Under the pieces are notes generated by a model. That model saw nothing but the letters and a program-made list of their open reading frames with translations. It was not told the DNA's origin and searched no databases. Position numbers and translations under genes: made by a program. From Microcoleus sp. FACHB-DQ6 (GTDB lineage Bacteria > Cyanobacteriota > Cyanobacteriia > Cyanobacteriales > Microcoleaceae), in NCBI GenBank assembly GCA_014695175.1, contig JACJNV010000302.1, positions 1 through 40,671 of the forward strand: a stretch of 40,671 nucleotides of DNA. The letters run 5' to 3'. Positions 8,258 to 15,922 of this stretch are shown piece after piece. Within the stretch, counting starts at the first letter, position 1. Each line of letters starts with the position of its first letter.

Positions 8258-8266
8258 ATTATATCA
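8258..8266 (-). promoter_or_regulatory. Extended -10 promoter of the Panacea/MazF operon
   Basis: On the minus strand TGATATAAT (8266-8258) is a perfect extended -10. No good -35 is present (around 8281-8287), which is common for extended -10 promoters. The predicted start of transcription near 8251 precedes the chosen ATG at 8183. Confidence 0.55.
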
Positions 8267-8316
8267 TCCAAAGGAAAGCTTGGCTATTAAACCACTAAAG
8301 AAATATCACAATTGAA

Positions 8317-8358
8317 TTGCTAATCACTAATCGCCCCAAGGCAATTAGTGATTAGCAA
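8317..8358 (-). terminator. Hairpin between the DUF4079 gene and the toxin-antitoxin operon
   Basis: A 19-bp stem (8317-8335 with 8340-8358, one mismatch) closes a 4-nt CCAA loop. It is 14 bp beyond the DUF4079 stop and upstream of the antitoxin promoter. It could insulate the two units. No clear T-run follows, so part of it may be a dispersed repeat. Confidence 0.6.
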
Positions 8359-8372
8359 TCTTACCCAAATTA

Positions 8373-8867
8373 TCACATTTTGCTGATAATTCTTTGCAGG
8401 ATTTCCACGCCTGATACCGCTTGCCAGCCAAACAGCCCTAACAGCACAATATTCAGAAAGATGTGAGTGTTTCTCGCCCAATCATTGCCTTTTTGCATCA
8501 AAGGAGTCAGCGAGGCTGCGATCGCAATTATTGCCATCATTCCCAACCCTGCTAGCAAGTGCGGCCCGACAAATAGCTTGCCGTTGTTGATGTAGGTGAC
8601 AGCCATCCCGACGATCGCAACTGTAACCATCAAGGCTAACAGCAAAGAACCCATCTGGTGGTGCTTGACGTTGAATTTGCCCTTAAGTAACTCTTTTTTG
8701 AGTTCGCCTTCCGCACTTCTGGTACGTCGGATTTGAATGCCCAGATACAAAGCATAAAATGAGATGACCAGCAGTACCCACATTAAAATTGGGTGGATGA
8801 ATTGGCTCCAAACTTTCACTGACTGAGGAATTTCGAGATTCATAGTGTTCTGAGGATTAGCAAACAT
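8373..8867 (-). CDS. DUF4079 family membrane protein
   Basis: A 164-residue integral membrane protein with four hydrophobic segments: around PILMWVLLVISFYALYLG, SLLLALMVTVAIVGMAV, LLAGLGMMAIIAIAAS and THIFLNIVLLGLFGWQAV. The polar loop IRRTRSAEGELKKELLKG and the histidines HPILMW, VKHHQMG, GPHLLAG and NTHIFLN are features of the DUF4079 family, found in cyanobacteria and chloroplasts. The regular histidines resemble cytochrome b561-type haem ligands, but that is conjecture. An alternative start at Met9 (8843) would better match the usual short N-terminus. It is monocistronic, with a hairpin downstream. Confidence 0.8.
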   Translation of the reverse strand: MFANPQNTMNLEIPQSVKVWSQFIHPILMWVLLVISFYALYLGIQIRRTRSAEGELKKELLKGKFNVKHHQMGSLLLALMVTVAIVGMAVTYINNGKLFVGPHLLAGLGMMAIIAIAASLTPLMQKGNDWARNTHIFLNIVLLGLFGWQAVSGVEILQRIISKM

Positions 8868-8939
8868 ACTTCATAAAACTTAGCATACCAGTCAGTCCGT
8901 CTCGTGCGACGGTACAAATATACGGTATGAGAGACTATT

Positions 8940-10421
8940 ATGCCTGCCACTAAACAAGACGCTGTATTGATTCAAGCCGCCAAGACTGGCAACATTATTC
9001 ACGTCCAAGCTTTACTCGCTAAGGGAGTTGACGCTAACGCCAAAGACTCTGAGGGGACGACGGCTTTGATGTTTGCTGCCCAAAAGGGCTATACAGAAAT
9101 CGTGCGTGCTCTACTAAACAATGACGCTAATGTCAACCAGGTGAGCAGGCGTTTTGGGCTAACGGCTTTGATGCTGGCGGCGGCTCACAAACAGGCTGAC
9201 TCTGTGCGACTGTTGCTGGCTGCAGGTGCTGATGTTAATGCTAAAAATGATGATGGAAGTACGGCTTTGATGGCAGCTTCTCTGAAAGGTGATATCAATG
9301 TTGTCCGGCTTTTACTTGATGCTAATGCTGATGTAAATGTACAAGATAAAGATGGAGATTCTGCTCTGAAAATAGCTGCTTTATCGGGTCACGAAGCTGT
9401 TGTTAAAGCTTTAGTGGATGCGGGTGCTGTTGCTGACAATTCTATGCTGTTTTTAGGTGTCCGTCAAGGAAGCGCTGAAATTGTGCGAATTTTGCTCAAT
9501 AGTGGGGCGGATGCTAATGTTAAAAATCTAGAGAGCAAAACTGCTTTAATGCTGGCTGCGACGGCGGGAAATTTGGCTGTTGTCAAGGCGCTGTTGGCTG
9601 CTGGTGCTGATGTCGAAATTCGCGACAAAGAGGGCGAAACTGCTTTAACTTTGGCTGCGGATTCCGGCAATACTGATGTGGTGCAAACTTTGCTTGGTGC
9701 GGGTGCTGATGCGAATGTGAAAAATGGAGATGGGGGCACGGCTTTGATGGCCGCTGCTGCTGGGGGAAATGCGGCGATCGCCCATATCTTACTCGATGCT
9801 GGCGCCGATATCAACGCTAAGGATAAAGATGATGAAACTGCTTTGAATTTTGCCGTGGTTGAGGGCTGTGAAGATGTCGTGGAATTGCTCTTAAACCGAG
9901 GTGCTAGTGTCGGTTCGAGAAATCGGTTGGGCGATACGCCTTTACTGGTGGCGGCTGTTCACGGCCATAGTGCGATCGTATCGGCTTTGCTGCAAAAAGT
10001 AAACTCAAATCGGGATGAATTTCTGAATGCTAAAAACTTTGGCGAGACGGCTTTGACGCTGGCTGCGTTTCACGGACATACCGAGACTGTGAAGGCTTTG
10101 CTTGACGGCGGTGCCGATCCCAATGTCCCGGCGGATTTGGGGAAAACGGCTTTAATGAAAGCGTGCGATCGGGGTTATATTGCGATCGTCCAATTATTAG
10201 TCGAAAAAGGTGCGGATGTCAACTTGCTGGATGATTCGGGCGCAACCGCTTTAATGTGGGCAGCACATCGGGGCTATCCTGATGCAGTAAAGATTTTAAT
10301 TGATGCTGGTGCAGAACTAAACCACAAAAATCCGGGAAATTATACAGCTTTAATGCTGGCTGAGTTTAAGGGTTCTTCTAATGTGGTGAAATTGCTCAAA
10401 AGTGCTGGAGCACTGGAGTAA
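8940..10421 (+). CDS. Large ankyrin-repeat protein
   Basis: A 493-residue protein built entirely from about 14-15 ankyrin repeats of 33 residues with the consensus G-x-TALMxAAxxGxxxVVxxLLxAGADVNxK. There is no signal peptide, transmembrane segment or enzymatic domain, so it is probably a soluble scaffold for protein binding. One repeat (VADNSMLFLGVRQGSAEIVRILL) is degenerate and has lost the TALM box. Another (HSAIVSALLQKVNSNRDEFLNAKN) has a small insertion. Repeats are more alike in the first half, consistent with internal duplication. It stands alone. A smaller ankyrin gene with closely related repeats lies at 32136-32612. Confidence 0.92.
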   Translation: MPATKQDAVLIQAAKTGNIIHVQALLAKGVDANAKDSEGTTALMFAAQKGYTEIVRALLNNDANVNQVSRRFGLTALMLAAAHKQADSVRLLLAAGADVNAKNDDGSTALMAASLKGDINVVRLLLDANADVNVQDKDGDSALKIAALSGHEAVVKALVDAGAVADNSMLFLGVRQGSAEIVRILLNSGADANVKNLESKTALMLAATAGNLAVVKALLAAGADVEIRDKEGETALTLAADSGNTDVVQTLLGAGADANVKNGDGGTALMAAAAGGNAAIAHILLDAGADINAKDKDDETALNFAVVEGCEDVVELLLNRGASVGSRNRLGDTPLLVAAVHGHSAIVSALLQKVNSNRDEFLNAKNFGETALTLAAFHGHTETVKALLDGGADPNVPADLGKTALMKACDRGYIAIVQLLVEKGADVNLLDDSGATALMWAAHRGYPDAVKILIDAGAELNHKNPGNYTALMLAEFKGSSNVVKLLKSAGALE

Positions 10422-10450
10422 GAATGAAAGAGTTTTGAGTAAGGTAATTC

Positions 10451-10559
10451 TGTCATTCTGAGGGTAGGCTTTGGGAAGTAAAGAAGCTCACATATCGAAA
10501 CTTACGCATTGTAACGGTGTGGCAATAATTTGAGATTCTTCGCTTCACTCAGAATGACA
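10451..10559. repeat. Dispersed repeat bounded by TGTCATTCTGAG inverted arms
   Basis: A 12-bp arm at 10451-10462 has its exact complement at 10548-10559. The right part (GAGATTCTTCGCTTCACTCAGAATGAC) is a type of dispersed repeat seen in many bacterial genomes. It fills the 177-bp gap between the convergent ankyrin and oxygenase genes. I see no gene in it. Confidence 0.7.
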
Positions 10560-10598
10560 AAATTAGGTGATTAGTGCGGCCCGGACAATGAATTAACC

Positions 10599-11531
10599 TC
10601 AATTTGCTTTGCGTACCCAGCCGTTAATAGTAAAGCGGCTATCAGCAAAAGCTTTTGAGGGACAGCTAACTCGCAAAACTTCGTGCATATAGCGACTTAG
10701 AAAAAATACGATGCTATTATTGCGCGGTTCAACAGTTCTAAATGTCTTGTCTGCAACATAAAAATTGTTCTCGATCTTGCTGTCATAAATCTGCAATTCG
10801 CCACCTGAAAAAGCCTTGGGTTCTCGATAGAAATAGTAAACGTAAGTAAAAAATCGGCTGGCGGTATCTGGCGAGCCACTGTCGTTGTGAAGTTTATAAA
10901 AGTTGTTGTCATTGTGCATGGTTAGCTGAGCTTCTATCTCACCCAGGGGAAATGACGGAATATTTAAACTTTTCAGCACGTCTGGGAGAATTGCTTTGAT
11001 GCGATTAACCATCAGTTCCGAAAATTCGGGGAACGAGTGGAGTACCATCGAACGGCGGTAATCTTCGGCATTAGTTGAGGTGCTGGTACTCACAAATTCT
11101 GATTCTTTTGCTAAGACATATTTGATGAGTTTATTCTTTTCTGCAGGTGTCAAAAAGTTGTCTATTTGGGCGTAGCGAGATATTAAATCGTCATTTACAG
11201 GCGGCGCAGGGGCAGGAATTTCTGCAGCGGGAATTTCTACGGGAGTTGCAAGCTGCTGCGGTTGCAGTTCCTGCAAGTAAATTGGGGGTTCTGTGACTAA
11301 TCCGACTAGGTTTTCGCCGGGAAAAGAAAGGGCGGAACGGCCTCCGTCTATAGGGATTTGAAATAAGGTGGAAAAACCGGGTGTTTGTTGGGTGCGATCG
11401 ACTAATGTTTTGACAAGGCTGTGCAATAATGGTGTATCAGATTTGAGCGTGACGGTGCATTGATGTCCGCCAGTGAGCAGGATTTTGACTTTTACATCTT
11501 GGGGTTTAACTTGCTGTTGAGTGTAAGTCAT
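10599..11531 (-). CDS. 2OG-Fe(II) oxygenase (prolyl-4-hydroxylase superfamily) with an extra N-terminal domain
   Basis: A 310-residue protein. The C-terminal half (about 118-310) has the double-stranded beta-helix pattern of 2-oxoglutarate/Fe(II) dioxygenases: YAQIDNFLTPAEKNKLI start, the HxD iron ligands in FYKLHNDSG, the second His in RYMHEVLRV, and the 2OG-binding Arg in SRFTINGWVR. It would hydroxylate an unknown substrate, possibly prolyl. The N-terminal 90 residues (VKVKILLTGGHQCTVTLKSD and following) form a separate small domain that recurs in cyanobacterial oxygenases in my recollection. It is joined by a Pro/Ala-rich linker (PAAEIPAPAPPV). No partner genes are adjacent. The start ATG at 11531 is the only sensible one. 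Confidence 0.85.
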   Translation of the reverse strand: MTYTQQQVKPQDVKVKILLTGGHQCTVTLKSDTPLLHSLVKTLVDRTQQTPGFSTLFQIPIDGGRSALSFPGENLVGLVTEPPIYLQELQPQQLATPVEIPAAEIPAPAPPVNDDLISRYAQIDNFLTPAEKNKLIKYVLAKESEFVSTSTSTNAEDYRRSMVLHSFPEFSELMVNRIKAILPDVLKSLNIPSFPLGEIEAQLTMHNDNNFYKLHNDSGSPDTASRFFTYVYYFYREPKAFSGGELQIYDSKIENNFYVADKTFRTVEPRNNSIVFFLSRYMHEVLRVSCPSKAFADSRFTINGWVRKAN

Positions 11532-11615
11532 AATTTTTTAAGGACGCAAGTGGGAACTTGGTAGGAACACAATTCGGGAGGGATACAACACTGTTCATTA
11601 GTGTCATAGTCTTCC

Positions 11616-11695
11616 CGATCCCCCCTAACCCTCCTTAAGTAGGGGAGGGCAAGAGTGTCAAAGTCCCCCTTCTTAAGGGGGATGTAGGGGGATCG
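11616..11695. repeat. Compound palindromic repeat (CCCCCT/AGGGGG type)
   Basis: Three nested palindromes: outer arms CGATCCCCCC near 11616 and GGGGGATCG near 11687, plus two inner stems around CCTCCTTAAG (11630-11649) and CCCCCTTCTTAAGGGGG (11665-11681). This is a common cyanobacterial intergenic repeat. It lies in the 276-bp gap upstream of the oxygenase and downstream of purH, where no gene is visible. Confidence 0.75.
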
Positions 11696-11807
11696 AGACT
11701 CGGCTATCAACGAGATTTGTCAAGCTTTTTAGTCTTAAGTTGACATCACTGAACACTGTTTTGTCCCTACAATATGGTAAAGAATTAAGAATTGCTAGGT
11801 ATGATTC

Positions 11808-13355
11808 CTAATGCAAGAAGTGGCGGATATCGGTGAAAACCATTGTGATCCCGAGTTGGTTGGCGGCTTGAATGGAATCTTGATCGCGCATACTTCCTCC
11901 CGGTTGGACGATCGCAATTATGCCCGCCTCAGCCGCAGTTTTGACTGAATCGTCGAAGGGGAAGAAACCGTCACTGGCCAAAATCGCTCCTTTGCTCTTT
12001 TCTCCTGCTTGTTCCAATGCTAGTTTAACCGATCCCACGCGATTCATTTGTCCGGCGCCGACACCGATTGTAGTGCGATCGCGCGTCACAACGATCGCAT
12101 TTGATTTGACGTGTTTCGCTACTTTCCAAGCAAACAGCAATTCTTCCAACTCTGCCGCCGTCGGCTGTTTCTCGGTAACAATCCGCCATTTGCTAGTTTC
12201 TTCTACTATATTATCTGAGTCTTGCACCAGCAAACCGCCTGCAATAACTTTAACAGTTTGTGGCGGCCCTTGAGTCAAATCGGGCAAAATTAATACTCGC
12301 ACTTTCGCCTTTTTTTTGATAATTTCTTCTGCTTCTGGTTCGCACCCCGGCGCGACGATACACTCTAAAAATGTTTGAGTTAACGCTGTTGCGGTAGCAG
12401 CATCAATCGGGCGGTTGAGGGCGACTATTCCGCCGAAAGCTGAGACTGAATCGGTGTCGAAGGCTTTTTGATAAGCTTCAGAAATAGTTGTTCCCAAGGC
12501 TGTGCCGCAAGGATTTGTATGCTTCAGAATAGCGGCGGCGGGTGTGTCGGGGAATTCTACGATCAGCCGCCTTGCTGCTTCTAAATCTACTAAATTATTG
12601 TAGCTTAATTCTTTGCCTTGCAGGATGGTGCTAGTCGTCCAGCCTGTCGGTGTACTTCCGCTTTGATACCAGGTGGCGGCTTGATGGGGATTTTCGCCGT
12701 AGCGGAGAGTTTGCAACTCTTTTCCTGATAAATTAAACTCCTGTGGTAGCGAAGATTTTTCAGCGGATTGGCTGCTGCTGAGATAAGTTGCGATCGCGCG
12801 ATCGTAGTTTGCTGTATGTTTGAAGGTTTCTAGCGCACATCTTTGCCGAAACTCTAAGGATGCTTCGCCGCCATTTTCCCGCAGTTCTTTTAAATAAGTA
12901 TTGTACTGTTCGGGGTCGCACAAAACTGTTAGGTGAGCGTGGTTTTTTGCTGATGCTCTCAGCATCGCCGGCCCGCCGATATCTATCTGCTCAATTGCGT
13001 CTGCTAGAGTAACTCCAGGCTTAGAAATTGTCTCTTCAAATGGATACAAATTGACTACAACTAGATCGATCGCCCGAATTTGATTTGCTGTTAAATCTGC
13101 GAGGTCTTCCGGTACATCGCGGCGTGCTAAAATGCCACCGTGGATTCGTGGGTGAAGTGTTTTGACTCGCCCTCCCAAAATTTCGGGCGAACCCGTATAT
13201 TCCGCAACTTTGGTCACTGGGATGCCTGCTTCTTTGAGGGCCGTTGCTGTCCCGCCACTACTAATTATGTCAAATTCAAATTCTTCTACTAGACTGCGCG
13301 CTAAGTCGATTAGTCCGGTTTTATTGGATGTGCTCAGAAGTGCTAGACGTGCCAT
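11808..13355 (-). CDS. purH: Bifunctional AICAR formyltransferase / IMP cyclohydrolase
   Basis: A 515-residue enzyme for the last two steps of IMP synthesis. The N-terminal IMP cyclohydrolase domain is recognised by ALLSTSNKTGLIDLAR, ISSGGTA, GGRVKTLHPRIHGG and NLYPFE. The C-terminal transformylase domain has LRYGENPHQAA, the catalytic Lys-His in LKHTNPCGTA, AFGGIVALNRPID and the ending DSVKTAAEAGIIAIVQPGGS with DQDSIQAAN. Length and order are normal and no catalytic residue seems missing. The ATG at 13355 gives the canonical N-terminus. It is transcribed alone. The ring-shaped HIP1 site density in its coding region matches its neighbours. Confidence 0.97.
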   Translation of the reverse strand: MARLALLSTSNKTGLIDLARSLVEEFEFDIISSGGTATALKEAGIPVTKVAEYTGSPEILGGRVKTLHPRIHGGILARRDVPEDLADLTANQIRAIDLVVVNLYPFEETISKPGVTLADAIEQIDIGGPAMLRASAKNHAHLTVLCDPEQYNTYLKELRENGGEASLEFRQRCALETFKHTANYDRAIATYLSSSQSAEKSSLPQEFNLSGKELQTLRYGENPHQAATWYQSGSTPTGWTTSTILQGKELSYNNLVDLEAARRLIVEFPDTPAAAILKHTNPCGTALGTTISEAYQKAFDTDSVSAFGGIVALNRPIDAATATALTQTFLECIVAPGCEPEAEEIIKKKAKVRVLILPDLTQGPPQTVKVIAGGLLVQDSDNIVEETSKWRIVTEKQPTAAELEELLFAWKVAKHVKSNAIVVTRDRTTIGVGAGQMNRVGSVKLALEQAGEKSKGAILASDGFFPFDDSVKTAAEAGIIAIVQPGGSMRDQDSIQAANQLGITMVFTDIRHFLH

Positions 13356-13829
13356 TGGTTTGAAGTTGCGATCGCAAAAATAGATAGGTTATATTCTATA
13401 TCACATCTGCCTGCAGGAAGATGATTTGGTAATGGCTAATTATGATTATTTTTGAACATTTAAGGATGAGTCCGCTTATTTACCATATATTCTTTGGAAA
13501 AATTATATAATATTTTATACTGACCAGTGGCTTCTAAATATTTAGGACTTTTGCGTGGAACTGATTATTTTGTGAGTGCGAGGGGGATTGAAGCCATATC
13601 CAGCTTGCACAGTTCGTGTCGCTACGTAAGTGTCAATGTTGTTGAAATTACTTAATAAAACTTAATTGATAATTCTATGGCGATCGCTGTTGAATTTTAA
13701 CGATGTTTTATGATGAATTCTAAAAGTCATGTGCTAGCATCGGGTGTAAATTGCTCTCACCCTAAATTTCCCGGAAAATTGGGCGATCGCAATACCTAAA
13801 TCTAAAAAATAACTTGGTAGGGTAGAAAT
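13356..13829. other. Intergenic region between purH and the LOV kinase
   Basis: This 474-bp A/T-rich region separates two divergent genes. I see no convincing ORF or RNA gene. It contains HIP1 sites near 13680 and 13784. An AGGGTAG about 9 nt before the kinase ATG (near 13818-13824) is a weak ribosome-binding site. Promoters for both genes should lie here, but no -35/-10 pair stands out. Confidence 0.6.
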
Positions 13830-15722
13830 ATGTTTTTTCAAGAAGCCGATCCAGAAAATAAGGTCAGTAATATTAGCAGGAATCATAAAAAAACTGCTCA
13901 CAATATGATTCACAGAACCGACTACCAACAGATTCCCAAAAAAAGAGCCGAGAATTCGACAGATGCCAACATTTCCGAAGCTTATAGTCTTAGTCTGTGC
14001 GAACTGCAGCAGATGGAGCGAGCAATGGAACAGCTAAAGCAGGATTTGAAAGCTAGCGAATCTCGGTTTCGGAATGCGATCGAAAAAAATGCCGACGGCA
14101 TCGCAATCGTTAACAAGCGAGGACTTGTCTGTTTTGCCAACCCGTCAGCAGAAGCGCTGTTTAACTGCACGGCAGAGGAACTTCTAGGTCAAGCATTTTT
14201 TGGCAATTTAGTAGTAGAAGTTTCAGCTTGCGACCTTGAGATGGCGACGGATATTATTCCCCAAGTTGGAAAAACAGAAGCGCCAGGAACTCGCGTCGTG
14301 CAAACAGAAGTGGAAGCTATTCGCAAGCAAAAAGCAAATGCTGTAGTAGAAATGCGGGTGGTGGAAACGGAATGGGATGGAGAAATGGCTTATTTAGCTA
14401 CGCTACGGGATATTACCGATCGCAAGCGCGCAGAAGAAATGCTTTGGTTGTACGATCGAGCTATAGCAGCTAGTAGCACCGGATTTACGATTTATGACGC
14501 CACTGACCCCGAACATCCAATTATTTATTGCAATCCTGCATTTGAAAGCATGACAGGTTATCGGAGGCAGGAAATTATCGGCAAAAACTGCCGATTTTTG
14601 CACGGAAGCGATACCGACCCGGCGGCAGTAGAAATAATTCGCCAAGCCTTGCAAACAGAAAGCGAATGCAAGGTCATATTAAAGAATTATCGCAAAGACG
14701 GAACCGCTTTCTGGAATTGTTTTTCAATATCTCCCGTGCGCGATCGACTGGGCAAATTAACTCATTTTATTGGCGTACAGAGAGACATCACTGAGCGCAA
14801 ACAAGCTGAAGAAGCCTTGCATATTTCCGAAGCACAAAGCAGAGAACAAGCCGCTCAACTAGCAGCCACACTTAACCAGCTCAAAGCCACTAATTCCCAA
14901 TTAGTTCAAAGCGAAAAAATGTCTAGTTTGGGCTTGCTACTTGCCGGCGTCGCTCACGAAATTAACAACCCAGTCAGCTTCATTTACGGCAACCTCACTC
15001 ATCTCACAAATTATACTCAAGACTTGTTTCACCACCTCGAACTTTACCAAAAACATTATCCCGATCCAGTCGCGGAAATTCAACAGGAAAGAGAAGAAAA
15101 TGAACTCGATTTTTTAGCTGAAGATTTACCTAAAATACTGTCTTCAATGAGCGTTGGTGTCGAGCGGATTTGCCAGATTGTGCAGTCGCTGCGGAACTTT
15201 TCGCGGCATGACGATTCACAGATGAAACCCGTTAACCTCCACGAAGGAATTGACAGCACGCTGTTAATTCTCAATCACCGTTTGAAAGGGAACGCAGAAA
15301 AGCCGCCCATTCAAATTGTAAAACAATACGGAGAATTGCCGACTGTTGAGTGTTTTGCTGGGCCGATAAATCAAGTTTTTATGAATATTCTCAGCAATGC
15401 GATCGATGCTTTAGAAGATGCCAAGAGTAGGCAAAATTGTCAAAAAATGCTAGAAAATCCCAGCCAGATTAGGATTGGTACGGAAGTGGTCGGCAATTTT
15501 GTAGAAATTAAAATTGCCGACAACGGCCCGGGAATAACTGAGCAAGTCAAACAGCAGATATTCGATACATTTTTTACTACCAAGCCCATTGGTAAAGGCA
15601 CGGGAATGGGATTGTCAATTAGCTATCAAATTATTGTAGAAAGACACAAAGGGGAATTATATTGTACTTCGGAATTGGGCAAGGGCACGGAATTTACTAT
15701 CAAAATTCCGATCGCACCTTAG
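13830..15722 (+). CDS. PAS-LOV sensor histidine kinase (probable blue-light receptor)
   Basis: A 630-residue soluble kinase. Order: disordered N-terminus and coiled coil (about 52-75), PAS domain (about 77-195, ending in TLRDITDRKRAEE), LOV-type PAS (about 205-325), coiled coil (326-360), HisKA with phospho-acceptor His376 in GVAHEINNP, and a HATPase_c domain with NILSNAIDAL (N box), DNGPGI (G1) and GKGTGMGLSI (G2). The LOV signature is GKNCRFLHG with Cys254 in the photo-adduct position, NYRKDGTAFWN (286-296) and FIGVQRDIT with the flavin-contacting Gln317. Blue light should form a flavin-Cys bond and change kinase activity. No membrane segment, receiver domain or response regulator gene is adjacent, so the partner is encoded elsewhere. 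Flavin binding is inferred from motifs. Confidence 0.9.
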   Translation: MFFQEADPENKVSNISRNHKKTAHNMIHRTDYQQIPKKRAENSTDANISEAYSLSLCELQQMERAMEQLKQDLKASESRFRNAIEKNADGIAIVNKRGLVCFANPSAEALFNCTAEELLGQAFFGNLVVEVSACDLEMATDIIPQVGKTEAPGTRVVQTEVEAIRKQKANAVVEMRVVETEWDGEMAYLATLRDITDRKRAEEMLWLYDRAIAASSTGFTIYDATDPEHPIIYCNPAFESMTGYRRQEIIGKNCRFLHGSDTDPAAVEIIRQALQTESECKVILKNYRKDGTAFWNCFSISPVRDRLGKLTHFIGVQRDITERKQAEEALHISEAQSREQAAQLAATLNQLKATNSQLVQSEKMSSLGLLLAGVAHEINNPVSFIYGNLTHLTNYTQDLFHHLELYQKHYPDPVAEIQQEREENELDFLAEDLPKILSSMSVGVERICQIVQSLRNFSRHDDSQMKPVNLHEGIDSTLLILNHRLKGNAEKPPIQIVKQYGELPTVECFAGPINQVFMNILSNAIDALEDAKSRQNCQKMLENPSQIRIGTEVVGNFVEIKIADNGPGITEQVKQQIFDTFFTTKPIGKGTGMGLSISYQIIVERHKGELYCTSELGKGTEFTIKIPIAP

Positions 15723-15767
15723 TGCGGAATGTGCAATCTGCACCTTACCAACTTGATAGGCAAACAA

Positions 15768-15863
15768 GCGAGCGGGACGCTCGCACTCCTAAAAAACGAG
15801 AAAAATCGTTTTTTCTCGTTACCCGACTCTGGCTGGGAACGCATACTTAGAGGCTTTGCCTCC
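15768..15863. terminator. Palindromic repeats acting as bidirectional terminator between the LOV kinase and glcD
   Basis: Three inverted repeats lie in the 200-bp convergent gap. GCGAGC/GCTCGC is at 15768-15784. AACGAGAAAAA with its exact complement is at 15795-15820. GAGGC/GCCTC is near 15850-15863. The middle one is a strong stem with A and T tracts on both sides, suitable as a bidirectional terminator. The others resemble dispersed cyanobacterial repeats. Confidence 0.65.
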
Positions 15864-15922
15864 CCATTGTAGAGAGAATTATCAGGTGCTTTTCTGCTCA
15901 CCCTACCCGCCTAAATAACTAA

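Noticed and set aside
8940-10421. Ankyrin protein as a secreted effector
   Set aside because: No signal peptide or secretion motif is visible, and no effector domain or secretion gene is nearby.
13400-13830. Minus-strand 64-aa frame at 13734-13928 before the LOV kinase
   Set aside because: It overlaps the kinase start on the other strand and contains no recognisable motif or ribosome-binding site.
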